DNA of 64,000 nt from Oligoflexales bacterium (GCA_947494335.1 CANLUT010000001.1:434001-498000), one strand, 5' to 3'; shown: positions 35,683 to 45,185, counted from the first letter of the stretch. A program made the numbers and translations. The notes: a model not told the origin generated them from the sequence alone.

Positions 35683-36782
35683 AGTATCTGTCCTTGAGTT
35701 GCGTAAATATTGTTATGGCGATCTCGGTATTCGAATTCAACCTCTAGTCCGGAAGGCGCATGGCTCTTATCTATTGTAATCGAGGGCAAAGAAAAACTAT
35801 AGTCGCGTAAATTAGGAATGAGAGGAATCTCTTGCCAGGTTGTGCTTCCTTTTGCTCGGTATTTCATCTTGCCATCAACAATGTCATTTTCTGCAAGCTT
35901 ACTCAGAGCAGCGGCAAGATTCGATGCCTGAACCGATCCGACATGAAGTACCTGCCCATCGGCAGTTTTACTTGCAATTTCGTTACGAAGGACAGAGTCG
36001 TTGGCGTTTCCAAGCATGACTGTCGCAATTGACACCGGATAATATTTTTTGCTGATCATCACGCCGGGCGACTGCAGGCGTTGGGACACGGCAGGGCCCC
36101 CGTTGTCGTAAGGCTCTCCATCGGATATGAAGTAAATCTCTTTCATTGCACCTGAGCGACTGCCTGATAGAATTTGTTCGGCTGCTTCGAGAGGTGGACC
36201 ATAGCTGGTATCGCCTTGTGCTGCGCATAAAGTATTGATAATCGAACCATTGCGAGATATGTCTGCGAAGAGGTTGGCGCGATCACCGAACATGGCGTTC
36301 GACTTTGCAACAACCTGGTCGGAAAATGTGATGATGCCATAGCGGGAATCACCGCGACGCGACGTGACATCATTGATGATTGCCTCGACAGATTTTAAGC
36401 GCCCACAGCTATTTGAAACTTTTGGATCATTGTCACGCATGGACCCAGATGTATCGATCACAAAGATAATATCCCGCGGATAAGTGACGGGAGGGCAAAC
36501 TTTTCCGCTGAATTGAAGTGGTGTTTTGTCGAAAGACGCAGACTTGAATCGATGCTCTCCGCCGCCACTGATGACGACTTTGTTATTTAAGGTCGTGGGA
36601 GCAACCGCTGGCGCGCTGTCACACTGCCAAAACCAAGTCAGTTGATCCACTTTCTGACCATTGTATGCATCTGAACTGGGACGCGCAGTGCTTCCCCCGT
36701 CAAATGTTGCCTCGCCACAGCTGTTTAAAGCAAGTATCGATAAAAATACTGCTGCCGGCACTTTGGTCGTGCGCGTGTTCAT
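35643..36782 (-). CDS. Lipoprotein with von Willebrand factor A domain
   Basis: A 379-residue protein. Its signal has a lipobox-like LNSC, and the mature part carries a VWA domain with the metal-ion site IIFVIDTSGSM (DxSxS), the later Thr in GDTSYGP and the Asp in YFISDGEPY. Such domains bind partners through a metal ion. A beta-rich C-terminal region follows. The ATG at 36782 has GGAGG nine bases upstream; a longer frame to 36854 lacks this. It is coupled to the TPR protein downstream. The pair may form an envelope-associated complex. Confidence 0.8.
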   Translation of the reverse strand: MNTRTTKVPAAVFLSILALNSCGEATFDGGSTARPSSDAYNGQKVDQLTWFWQCDSAPAVAPTTLNNKVVISGGGEHRFKSASFDKTPLQFSGKVCPPVTYPRDIIFVIDTSGSMRDNDPKVSNSCGRLKSVEAIINDVTSRRGDSRYGIITFSDQVVAKSNAMFGDRANLFADISRNGSIINTLCAAQGDTSYGPPLEAAEQILSGSRSGAMKEIYFISDGEPYDNGGPAVSQRLQSPGVMISKKYYPVSIATVMLGNANDSVLRNEIASKTADGQVLHVGSVQASNLAAALSKLAENDIVDGKMKYRAKGSTTWQEIPLIPNLRDYSFSLPSITIDKSHAPSGLEVEFEYRDRHNNIYATQGQILWTDLTEQKDLSD

Positions 36783-37040
36783 GATTGTGTTCCTCCAAAT
36801 GCGGCGTCGGACGTTAGGCCAAGCCGAGAGGGGGATCGGCCGGATAGGATCCAAATTGAGGTGATTTGTCTAAATACCCGAAACTAATGAGAAAAAATTA
36901 GTCCTTTGCTATGAGAGCAATCAGAGATGTGCTGCATGGAGGTGTATTTTATGAATTTCCTAAGCGAAACTCACGGACTACAGATAAAGTTTGATAACAT
37001 AGAGTTAACAGCATGGTTTGATTTTTTGAGGAGACATAAC

Positions 37041-37748
37041 ATGATGTTTACGTCCAAAAAACAGTGGCTTGTCATTGCAGCCTTGTCCATTGTCAATGTT
37101 GCTTCTTGTACATCCAACGACTCTGAGGATGATGAGTCAATGGAGGTCGAAGAGCCCATTGATGCGGCTCCAGAGTCGGCCGAGGCAGCACAATCTCCCG
37201 AGCCATCCGACGCAGCTTCGGCAGCGCCTGGATCAGATCCGGCAACGTCGCCTGAAGCTAAACCATCGGAATCCGCCGCAACTGCTCCCGCCAACTCGTC
37301 GTCTGATGTTCCTGCAGTCGACGCAACAGCAAAAGCGCCAAGCACCGAGCGAGTCATGTACGTGAAGTATGATGGCGTTGCAATTCGTGAAAAACCAGAC
37401 TCCAAGTCAAAGCGCCTTGGAAAATTAAACCGCGGAGATCACAGACTGGTGACAATCGAGGGTGATTGGGCACGCACTTCGGACGGTAAATATATCGCAA
37501 TGAAGAGTTTAAGTGAAAAAGGTCTTGGTGCTAAAAGAAAAGGTGCGCAGTGGTCCGGAGGCGGATCTGGTGCGGTTGAATCAGCTCCATCTGCCGCTCC
37601 TGCGCCATCAACCGAACAGGCCGAGCCTCCTAAAAAGCTCCCCAAGAAGACAAAGTCTGCAAAGAAAAAAGCAGAGGAATCTCCGGCGGCATCCACTGCT
37701 GCACCGGCAGAAGCAGCGGGTGATCAGGGTGCCAAGGCTGCCGAGTGA
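37041..37748 (+). CDS. Lipoprotein with SH3-like domain and low-complexity linkers
   Basis: The 235-residue protein has a signal and lipobox VASC, an acidic Ala/Pro/Ser/Glu-rich linker, then a bacterial SH3 domain (GVAIREKPDSKSKRLGKL, RGDHRLVTIEGDWART) and a second Ala/Lys-rich tail. SH3b domains often bind cell-wall peptides. The start at 37041 has GAGGAG eight bases upstream. A second in-frame ATG at 36951 also has a good GGAGGTG site, so a longer form with an additional 30 residues is possible, but the lipoprotein signal favours 37041. Confidence 0.75.
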   Translation: MMFTSKKQWLVIAALSIVNVASCTSNDSEDDESMEVEEPIDAAPESAEAAQSPEPSDAASAAPGSDPATSPEAKPSESAATAPANSSSDVPAVDATAKAPSTERVMYVKYDGVAIREKPDSKSKRLGKLNRGDHRLVTIEGDWARTSDGKYIAMKSLSEKGLGAKRKGAQWSGGGSGAVESAPSAAPAPSTEQAEPPKKLPKKTKSAKKKAEESPAASTAAPAEAAGDQGAKAAE

Positions 37749-37806
37749 CGCTCACGGTCTTTGATGGTGGCGTTACAGCACCTAAAAGGTGATATCAGAG
37801 GTTATC

Positions 37807-38628
37807 GTGAAAAAATTGGCGCAATGGATTGAAATATCCGGCCTGGACGGCGTCATACAGGCGTCTATCGTCCAGCCCGTGACGTTTACGGGAGCATTGA
37901 CTCAGTTTATCGGAAATACCTTGCTAAGGTCCTTTCGGCCACGAATGTCGATCCAGCTTTTCATGCGACAGTGTGAATTTGTTGGTAATCAAAGTATTGG
38001 CGTTATGATTTTAGCGGGGATGATGATCGGCGCAGTTTTCGGATTGCAGTTCGGTGAGATATTCAGAATTTTTGGCGCAGAAGGCATGATCGGCGCTGCA
38101 GCGGGCTATGCTTTGAGCAAAGAGTTGGCTCCAGTTGTTGGGTCTTTTCTCGTAACAGCTCGAGCCGGCAGTTCAATGGCCGCAGAAATTGCGACGATGC
38201 GTGTTAATGAGCAAATTGACGCCATGCGCGTAATGGCGGTAAATCCATATAACTATCTCGTTGCCCCACGAATCTGGGCCAGTATTGCGATGATGCCGCT
38301 TCTCACGATGATCTTTATTTTATCGGGAGTTTTTTGTGCATATTTGATCGGCGTTGCCATTTATGACGTAGACCTCGCTGTGTTTTTTGACAAGATTCAA
38401 TGGATCGTGAAGCCCAGACATCTCTGGGAGGGCGCTCAGAAAGCCATGGTTTTTGGAATGATTCTTTCCGCCGTTGGCTGCTTTAAAGGATTTCATGCGT
38501 CCGGAGGAGCAAAGGGTGTCGGCAGGGCAACAACTGAAGCAGTCGTAATTTCTCTCGTCACGATCCTTGTGGTGGACTTCTTTATCAGTTACTGGAACTA
38601 CATTCAGGTTCAAGACAGTATTTTATGA
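37807..38628 (+). CDS. MlaE/YrbE-family ABC transporter permease
   Basis: A 273-residue inner-membrane permease of the phospholipid-transport type. The signatures are ALSKELAPVVGSFLVTARAGSSMAAEIATM and MRVNEQIDAMRVMAVNPYNYLVAPR, with five or six hydrophobic spans. In Mla systems such a permease works with an ATPase and an MCE-domain protein, but neither is adjacent. The start is GTG at 37807 with AGAGG before it; GTG at 37789 is less suited. Its end overlaps the next gene by four bases (ATGA), a tight coupling to a peptidoglycan glycosyltransferase. Confidence 0.9.
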   Translation: MKKLAQWIEISGLDGVIQASIVQPVTFTGALTQFIGNTLLRSFRPRMSIQLFMRQCEFVGNQSIGVMILAGMMIGAVFGLQFGEIFRIFGAEGMIGAAAGYALSKELAPVVGSFLVTARAGSSMAAEIATMRVNEQIDAMRVMAVNPYNYLVAPRIWASIAMMPLLTMIFILSGVFCAYLIGVAIYDVDLAVFFDKIQWIVKPRHLWEGAQKAMVFGMILSAVGCFKGFHASGGAKGVGRATTEAVVISLVTILVVDFFISYWNYIQVQDSIL

Positions 38629-40760
38629 AGTCTTTATTCCCTCACGGTGATGATTTGATCACTCACCGCAATATGATGCGGGTATTGGGCGGTGTTGTTG
38701 TCGCATGTGTTCTTTTTGCGCTGGGTATTTACCTGAGTGGATTGCTGGACAAGCATACTCTAAGCTTGATGAACGATCTCAGGGGACGAATTAAACAGCG
38801 CTATGGCGTGTCTACATCCATCGGACACGTGGAAACAGGTTTTGGTTCTCTTCGTCTTGGCGAGGTGAATGTAGGCGAGCCGACGTGGATGACGGTTGAT
38901 CGGGTTGACATTTCTGTTTCACTCAATCCGCTATCAGGTTTCCTAAGGCCCAAAGCAATGACGATTGGTCGCGCCGTCGTAAAGGTTCCCTGGAACAAGG
39001 AGCGATGGCCTCAAGAGGTCCGTTTACTCTATGAGGCGATCAAAAGGCGAGGTCAGACCAGTGATGGGAGTGCTACGGGCTCCGTGCCCTCTGCATTTCA
39101 CAGTTTTGTGCCGCAGAAACTAAACGTCAATGCTGCAAGAGTTGAATCCGCCGATGGTGATCAAACAAAGTTTCTTGGTGAAGATCTCAATGTGGCTCTG
39201 AACCTTGCCGACAGAAAAATGACGTTTGGTGCGCGTAGAGTGCAGATCTTGGAATGGGTTGATGAATCATTTGTTGGTGGAGATTTTGATTTTAAAAAAG
39301 AAGAGGTTGTGTCTGCATCTTTCTTTAGTCGTCTTGCACCGGGGGAACCACTGACTTGGAGCTTTGCTTGTGAGGGCAAACGGGACGCCTCATTGGTCAG
39401 CTGCCAGATCGATGCTAGCCACTTACCGCGTTCCTTGCTTTCACCCGTAACGCGATGGTTCGGGAAGGGGTTTTCTCCTTCTTATCGCGGAGCGATCATT
39501 GTTGATCGATCTTCACCAGGTGTTGGTGATGCGCCAATAAAAATAACGCTCGATGGTCAACTTGGAGATGTGTTTGTGGAGCATTCGTCGATCGCAATTG
39601 GCGTTGTGGGACCGGGATTTCTCGGTTTGAAGCTGCAGGGCGAAATAGATCTGCAGCGCAAAATTGTGAGATTTTCTCCATCGAGCTTTGCATTATCGTC
39701 AGCCGATCAGCAGCGTGGGCCGGCTACCCATCAAATAATTCCAGTCAATTTTGATGGTGAACTGTCACTTCAAAAAAACGCCAGTTCGGATTCGCTGCGT
39801 CCAACTGGTTTTATTAATGCAGACATGCCAGCAACTGAGTGTCAGTCTATCTTAAAAGCCATACCTCAATCCTTTCTTCCAGATGTCGCTGCATTTAGAC
39901 TAGGTGGCGCTGTGCAGTTTCAAGCAGCGGCAACATTGGTGGATGGTATCCCCGAGATCAAGATAGAAAAAGGTTCCGTACTTGGTTGCGAGGTGCTTGG
40001 TGTACCTGAAATTTATTCGTCCGCATACCTTAGTGGCCCATTTAATATCGAACGCAACCTGCCCGATGGGAAGATTTACATCCCGGTCGATCCCGCGCGA
40101 CCATATTTTGCTGCCTACCACGACGTTCCCCCTTTGGTAAGAGCGGCATTTGTGAGTAGCGAAGACGCAGGTTTTTTTCAGCACAAGGGAGTTGAACTTT
40201 CAGCCATAATTGGTGCGCTTGAGCGAAATACTGAAGAGGGTCGTGCTGCCGTTGGCGGGTCAACTATTACGATGCAGACGGTCAAGAATTTATTTTTAGC
40301 GCGGGATAAAACGATCTCTCGCAAAGTACAAGAAATTTTCCTGGCTTGGCATCTTGATCGAACGATTTCCAAGGAGCGGATTCTTGAAATTTATTTGAAT
40401 ATGGTTGAGTTTGGTCCCGGTCTTTACGGCATTGGCCTGGCCAGCCAGAGATTTTTCGGGATTTCTCACAAGGACCTCTCATTGAAACAGGCAATATATT
40501 TGGCTTCTTTGCTTCCCGCACCGGTTCCACGGTATCGATATTTCTGTAAAGGTGAGACGACCCCTAATTATGAGCGATTGCTGCGACAGTTGCTGGATCG
40601 GATGTTGGGTTTAGGACGGATAACGCCGGCGCAGCATGCGATGGCCGTTTCTGAAAAAATTCAGTTTTCAGATCTTGAACGAGAAAGTGCCTGCGGGAGT
40701 AAGAGTTACGCTGGAAGTGAAGGCGAAGTGGATGTTGAGATTGGTCAACAGCAGCGCTAA
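38625..40760 (+). CDS. GT51 peptidoglycan glycosyltransferase with long N-terminal domain
   Basis: A 711-residue protein. A membrane anchor (residues 17-43) is followed by about 450 residues of beta-rich sequence with no clear family; it looks AsmA-like in style, but that is weak. The C-terminal 230 residues are a GT51 glycosyltransferase, which polymerises lipid II: SSEDAGFFQHKG holds the catalytic Glu near residue 512, then GGSTITMQTVKNLFL, EIYLNMVEFGPGLYGIGLASQRFFG and KQAIYLASLLPAP. No transpeptidase domain is present. Its start overlaps the MlaE gene, and its stop codon overlaps the stop of the convergent hydrolase gene. Confidence 0.85.
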   Translation: MKSLFPHGDDLITHRNMMRVLGGVVVACVLFALGIYLSGLLDKHTLSLMNDLRGRIKQRYGVSTSIGHVETGFGSLRLGEVNVGEPTWMTVDRVDISVSLNPLSGFLRPKAMTIGRAVVKVPWNKERWPQEVRLLYEAIKRRGQTSDGSATGSVPSAFHSFVPQKLNVNAARVESADGDQTKFLGEDLNVALNLADRKMTFGARRVQILEWVDESFVGGDFDFKKEEVVSASFFSRLAPGEPLTWSFACEGKRDASLVSCQIDASHLPRSLLSPVTRWFGKGFSPSYRGAIIVDRSSPGVGDAPIKITLDGQLGDVFVEHSSIAIGVVGPGFLGLKLQGEIDLQRKIVRFSPSSFALSSADQQRGPATHQIIPVNFDGELSLQKNASSDSLRPTGFINADMPATECQSILKAIPQSFLPDVAAFRLGGAVQFQAAATLVDGIPEIKIEKGSVLGCEVLGVPEIYSSAYLSGPFNIERNLPDGKIYIPVDPARPYFAAYHDVPPLVRAAFVSSEDAGFFQHKGVELSAIIGALERNTEEGRAAVGGSTITMQTVKNLFLARDKTISRKVQEIFLAWHLDRTISKERILEIYLNMVEFGPGLYGIGLASQRFFGISHKDLSLKQAIYLASLLPAPVPRYRYFCKGETTPNYERLLRQLLDRMLGLGRITPAQHAMAVSEKIQFSDLERESACGSKSYAGSEGEVDVEIGQQQR

Positions 40761-41635
40761 AGAACGAAATGCACCGGATCAGCGACATCATCGTAGGGTG
40801 TGTAGCGATGAGATGAGTCGAGTCGCACGCGACTCATGGCGAATTCGTGATCATGAGTAAAGAAAATCCAGGAATTTTCATTTGCAAATAGGTCATAAAA
40901 TGATTTTTTTTCATCAATGAGCATTTCTGGATAGCGGTCATACCCCATGGTGATGGGTAGGTGTACCCATGCCCGTCCCGGTATCAGATCACCTGCAAAT
41001 GCGATGGCGGAATTATTGCTCTTAGCAATGGTGTGCATGTGGCCCGGTGTGTGTCCCTCAGTGAAAACAAAGGACAAGTAATCTGGAAGAACGTCTGGAT
41101 GTTGGTTTCCATCAACCAAAATCAGGCGGCCAGATGTTTTTAGTTTGTCCGATAATCCAGGAATAAATGACGCACGGTCTCGCGTGTGCGGGTTTTCCGC
41201 GCGAGAAAAAGCGGTTTTTCCTACGACATATTTTGCATTAGGGAATAGGAGTCCCGTTTTACCCTGCTGTTGCTCCGTCCAGGACGGTAGAAGGCCTCCT
41301 GCATGGTCAAAATGAAGATGGGATAAAATGACGAAATCGATGTCACTATCTTTTAGCCCGAGTGCTAAAAGATTTTCTACTAGTCGATGAGACGATTCAA
41401 TGACGCCATATCGATCTGCGAGCTTGGGTTCAAAAAACGCGCCTATTCCAGTTTCACAAAGAATGCGCTTATCGCCGATTTCAAGAAGCATGGCACGACA
41501 GTTTAATTCAATGCGACTGCGATCGTCCGGTGAAATCCATTTCTCCCAAACAGCCCGGGGCGCATTACCAAACATCGCGCCGCCGTCGAGCCTCTGAGTG
41601 TTTCCCTTGATCGCTGAAACCTTGATGGACTGCAT
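40757..41635 (-). CDS. Metallo-beta-lactamase fold hydrolase
   Basis: A 292-residue protein with the zinc motif ILSHLHFDHAGG and later ligands in GHTPGHM, AGDLIPGRA and FFTHDHEFAM. This layout fits the AHL-lactonase/AttM-like branch of the MBL superfamily, but substrate specificity cannot be assigned. There is no signal peptide. Its stop overlaps the stop of the convergent GT51 gene (40757-40760). Confidence 0.88.
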   Translation of the reverse strand: MQSIKVSAIKGNTQRLDGGAMFGNAPRAVWEKWISPDDRSRIELNCRAMLLEIGDKRILCETGIGAFFEPKLADRYGVIESSHRLVENLLALGLKDSDIDFVILSHLHFDHAGGLLPSWTEQQQGKTGLLFPNAKYVVGKTAFSRAENPHTRDRASFIPGLSDKLKTSGRLILVDGNQHPDVLPDYLSFVFTEGHTPGHMHTIAKSNNSAIAFAGDLIPGRAWVHLPITMGYDRYPEMLIDEKKSFYDLFANENSWIFFTHDHEFAMSRVRLDSSHRYTPYDDVADPVHFVL

Positions 41636-41763
41636 TAACTATGAACTCTGATTCGTTATTTTAAATTTCGAAAGTTGGTGATCCTGACAAAAAAAAAGTG
41701 ATTCATCAACAACTTCATTTGCTTCTTTTTTGACTTGAGCAATTACTGTGCGAATCGGTAAAA

Positions 41764-42015
41764 CCTTTGGTGCCAAAGGCCTTTACGCAAAATTAATCGG
41801 ACTTTATTCACACTGTCTGTGGATAAGTTTTTTTCCAATCTTGTGGATTAATTTTTCACCATGTGCGCCTTGAGCTGGTGCAATTTTGACAAAAACTCAC
41901 GATTTCAAATATTTAGGGATAAATGGCCGATTGGCCAACAAAATTTAGTCATGGGTAATCAATGAGTTAGGAAATGTCCTGAAATTTGATTTCAAGGGGT
42001 CGGCATTTTTTGCCG
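41764..42015. other. AT-rich gap with palindromes before a secreted protease gene
   Basis: The gap from 41636 to 42086 has no ORF. It contains a perfect CCTTTGG-TG-CCAAAGG (41764-41779), TGGCC-GATT-GGCCA (41924-41937), GAAAT-TTG-ATTTC near 41981, and CGGCA-TTTTT-TGCCG (42001-42015), plus the DnaA-like sites listed separately. It may be a regulatory or replication-related region, or the 5' region of the protease gene. Confidence 0.55.
41804..41850. promoter_or_regulatory. Cluster of DnaA-box-like sites
   Basis: Three 9-base matches lie within 47 bases: TTATTCACA at 41804-41812 (TTATNCACA), TGTGGATAA at 41818-41826 (the perfect reverse complement of TTATCCACA) and TGTGGATTA at 41842-41850 (one mismatch). 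The surrounding DNA is AT-rich. No replication gene is adjacent, so this may be a DnaA-titration or regulatory site rather than an origin. Confidence 0.5.
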
Positions 42016-42086
42016 ATAAGACGTCTACGAGGGAAGGACGTTGTGATCCGGTTTCGCGACACCTGACCACGTGGAGCCATTACTTT

Positions 42087-43913
42087 ATGTTGAAGCAATA
42101 CATATCCGTTTTGTTAACCATGGGGCTAATTCTTTGTCCTGCGATGTTGCATGCCGGATCATTGTTTCCAACCTTGCCAAAGATGATTGAAACAGAGTGG
42201 CAATCTCACAGCATCATGCAGTCCACAAGATTGCGGCATTCCGCTGCCGGCGGTCTCAGTTTGGATCATTACGATCGCCACCGAGTGCTGAGAGAAATTT
42301 TGCAGATTCGTGGTGTCCATCCTTTGATGCAGCTCGTTGAAAGGCCTTCAGATTATGAGGGAGCGCGCCAAGGGATCAGGCTAACCGGAGCCGCGCACTT
42401 GAACGTTCGGCACTATTTGCTGCGTGTTGGTAAATACGATGTTTGCGATGCGAACTTTCGCACAGTCGAGTCGCCGTCTGGCACACTCAATGCGATGGGG
42501 GTCATCCCTAATGTTTCGGCAGTATACCCGTTCGTCGACGACGCATGGCCGGGTAAAGATGAGGCTGTTTCATCGGCGCTCTCAAGCTTAATGGCAGCTG
42601 GTGTCGATCCCCGCTCATATATTCTTACCCAAGCCTCGATGTGTCTCTACCCGGAACATGAGCAGCTTACTCCCGCATGGAAAATCGTTTTGCGCATCGG
42701 CCATGTTCCCTATCAGTTCTATGTCGGTGACGCAGGTGTCCTTGAGGGTGATATCCTGGGTTTTGATATCGACGCCAAAGTACGCGCTTATCGTAAGAAT
42801 CCAAAAGATGGTCAGATCTCTGATTTTACCGTCAACGTGACTGGAGACGGATTTTTAACGAATGAGTACTTCACCACGACATCATCAGATCCGGCGCGCC
42901 CTCGTCAGCAGGCATCAAATAATATTTTCGCGCAGTCCATGAGTAGTGGGTACGCTCCGGAACAGTCGGCATTTGCTCACGTAAATGAACACTTTGATTT
43001 CGCTAGCAGTAAAGGATATCTTTGGAAGGGACCGAAACCACTCACTGTAAAGACGAATGTTACATTTTCAGGGGGTGATGTTAACAACGCGCTGTATACC
43101 CCGTTCGACGGTCGATTTGGTCCTTTTATTATCATTGCAAATGGAGACGGTGTCGGTTTCCAGGGCCTTGCACTGGACAGTGACGTCGCCAGTCACGAGT
43201 TCGGTCACCATATTATTTTTGGATCTGTTACCAGCACTCAGGGCGAATCGCTTGTCATTCATGAAGGGTTATCCGACGCCATAGCCTTTATGAAATCTGG
43301 TGACGGATGTCTTGGAGAATCCATTTGTCCTGTCAAAGCAAATCCAAGTGACAGCAGATGCCAAATAAACGGAGCATGCCTGCGGAGTGGGTCGACCTCC
43401 ATGAAGTATGGGGATTCAACTTACAACTCGACTCAGTCCCACTTTAAAGGGCAGATAGTGTCAGGGCTCTTTTGGGATTTGTATCAGAGTGGCAAGATTC
43501 CAAAAGACGAGATGGGTAAGCTTGCCATCGGAACAGTCGCCTACCTGCCCGCCAGGGCTAATATTGCGGCTTTAGTTACGGCCATTCTCGACGCTGACTT
43601 TGCATTGTTCAATCGCCAATATCAATCGGCCATTATCGAGGCAGCTGCGGGACGTGGCATGGGCGTTGATAAGCTTGGAATAAACCTGGCATCGATTGAT
43701 GGTATCGCTCCACCTTCAGAGGAGGAGTCAAAGTCCAAATCTGACCGCGGAGGGTTTTTGGGGCTTTGTTCCATTGGGTCAGGTCACATGTCGATGGAAT
43801 CATCGCTTTTGATTGCAATTATTTTGATTTTGCCAATCGCGGCTCAGATAATTGTCACCAGGCGTAGGCCAGTTCTTGTTCCTATCCCGAAAAAAACCGG
43901 AAAAGTACCGTAA
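42087..43913 (+). CDS. Secreted zinc metalloprotease, thermolysin-like/M36-like
   Basis: A 608-residue exported enzyme with signal peptide ending MLHAGS. After a propeptide-like region comes the zinc site SHEFGHHIIF (about residue 370) and the downstream Glu in HEGLSDAIAF, the two-part pattern of gluzincin proteases. The C-terminus has a Gly/Cys motif (GGFLGLCSIGSG), a hydrophobic span and an Arg cluster (RRRP), which looks like a processed anchoring tail. It probably acts at or beyond the cell surface, perhaps degrading protein. It is preceded by a complex intergenic region. Confidence 0.8.
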   Translation: MLKQYISVLLTMGLILCPAMLHAGSLFPTLPKMIETEWQSHSIMQSTRLRHSAAGGLSLDHYDRHRVLREILQIRGVHPLMQLVERPSDYEGARQGIRLTGAAHLNVRHYLLRVGKYDVCDANFRTVESPSGTLNAMGVIPNVSAVYPFVDDAWPGKDEAVSSALSSLMAAGVDPRSYILTQASMCLYPEHEQLTPAWKIVLRIGHVPYQFYVGDAGVLEGDILGFDIDAKVRAYRKNPKDGQISDFTVNVTGDGFLTNEYFTTTSSDPARPRQQASNNIFAQSMSSGYAPEQSAFAHVNEHFDFASSKGYLWKGPKPLTVKTNVTFSGGDVNNALYTPFDGRFGPFIIIANGDGVGFQGLALDSDVASHEFGHHIIFGSVTSTQGESLVIHEGLSDAIAFMKSGDGCLGESICPVKANPSDSRCQINGACLRSGSTSMKYGDSTYNSTQSHFKGQIVSGLFWDLYQSGKIPKDEMGKLAIGTVAYLPARANIAALVTAILDADFALFNRQYQSAIIEAAAGRGMGVDKLGINLASIDGIAPPSEEESKSKSDRGGFLGLCSIGSGHMSMESSLLIAIILILPIAAQIIVTRRRPVLVPIPKKTGKVP

Positions 43914-44059
43914 CATTCGCACTCCATTAAATCACCCGTCTCGAGGCCTTCGCTCACAGGGGTAAATTTTGTCTCGCTGTCTTTAGTTCAAGGCGCAAAT
44001 TCCGACAAAGTTCTACCAGTTGGTACTGATTTTTGAATGGCGAAAGGGTTGCGTCTCTT

Positions 44060-45157
44060 ATGCTGAATCGTCGAGCCTGCGTGGTTTCGTTATTAGTTTT
44101 ATTTTTATTCATTCAGGGAATCGCCACCGCGGGTCCTGCGGTAGAAATTATCCCAGTTGCGGTTTGGCAGGGGCGTTCTCAGTCACTAGCTAGTGGAGCC
44201 ATGATTGACGATTTACGCAAGGCTTGGCCAGATGCCCGGATTGCCCATGCCGTCAGTGCGGCGCCCTTTTTGCGCGGTGATGCTGCCAGACGTTCCTACA
44301 AGGAGCGATTGAATGCTCAAATTAGGATTGGTGATGACATCGTCCTGCACATGGCTCCATGGAAGACTATTGCGGATAAAGCTTCAGTTTCATACAAGTA
44401 TGCTCCGACTCTTTTTGGAGTGAGGATCGCAGAGCAAGAGTGCACTGAGGATTGTGGTTTAGATCTTAGTTTTTCAGCATTTTCATCCAGTGACGTTAGC
44501 AAAATGATTGCAGTGTCGCGAAAGATTTTTTCGGAAAACGACATGGGCTCACCAGCGGCAGTTTACTTTGAGGAGGGTGCAACGTCCGATGTTTTGCAGT
44601 CTGCAGCTCGTCGGCAAGGTATCGTGCAGAATTGGTCAGGAATTGAGATGTCACAATTGAAATCGTCTCTTGGACGTTTTCCTGTTTATCATTTGAATCG
44701 TGACTATGTTGAAAAGCTTCCTCTGGGCGATTATAGCCGAGCGGAAAGTGAAGGACTTTTTCTTGATCATGTTCGTTATGGTGTTCATGCTGAAATCGCG
44801 GATATGGAGTCGAGCCTTGTAGTTTTTAATTCGGCTCTCGAACAAGCAAAAAAATCCGGTCGTTTGGTTCGGATTCCCATTGTCTTTAATGTTGATGATC
44901 TCTACTACACCCACGAGTTTGTGAGGGAGGCTGTGTTGAAGGCGCGAGATGTTGCAATGCAGGCTGGCGTGCAGATCGTCGCGTGGACACCTCAAAATCT
45001 GACTTGGAGCCTCGGCAACAAGACGCCTGCCGCTCGGCCAGTGTCCCTTGTCATCGCGACACAAAAATCAGAGAATAATAACGGAGAAGCTGTGTTTGTC
45101 TCCCAGGAAGAATCAGAGCTAGATCGGGCCAATGATTTTGATGTGATTGCCCATTAG
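44060..45157 (+). CDS. Exported protein, unknown function
   Basis: The 365-residue protein has a signal peptide (VVSLLVLFLFIQGIATAGP). The mature part is alpha/beta: repeated hydrophobic strands and helices with a central FNVDDLYYTHEFVREA segment and a C-terminal VQIVAWTPQNL. The pattern loosely resembles a polysaccharide-deacetylase-like TIM barrel, but no catalytic motif is clear. The ATG at 44060 has AAAGGG about ten bases upstream; an earlier TTG at 44033 is less likely. It precedes tatD by 28 bases and may be cotranscribed with it. Confidence 0.6.
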   Translation: MLNRRACVVSLLVLFLFIQGIATAGPAVEIIPVAVWQGRSQSLASGAMIDDLRKAWPDARIAHAVSAAPFLRGDAARRSYKERLNAQIRIGDDIVLHMAPWKTIADKASVSYKYAPTLFGVRIAEQECTEDCGLDLSFSAFSSSDVSKMIAVSRKIFSENDMGSPAAVYFEEGATSDVLQSAARRQGIVQNWSGIEMSQLKSSLGRFPVYHLNRDYVEKLPLGDYSRAESEGLFLDHVRYGVHAEIADMESSLVVFNSALEQAKKSGRLVRIPIVFNVDDLYYTHEFVREAVLKARDVAMQAGVQIVAWTPQNLTWSLGNKTPAARPVSLVIATQKSENNNGEAVFVSQEESELDRANDFDVIAH

Positions 45158-45185
45158 ATTAAAGCCAACTTCAAGAGGTGTCAGC

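Noticed and set aside
40757-40760. Overlapping stop codons of the convergent GT51 and hydrolase genes
   Set aside because: Tail-to-tail overlap is common in compact bacterial genomes and carries no evident function.
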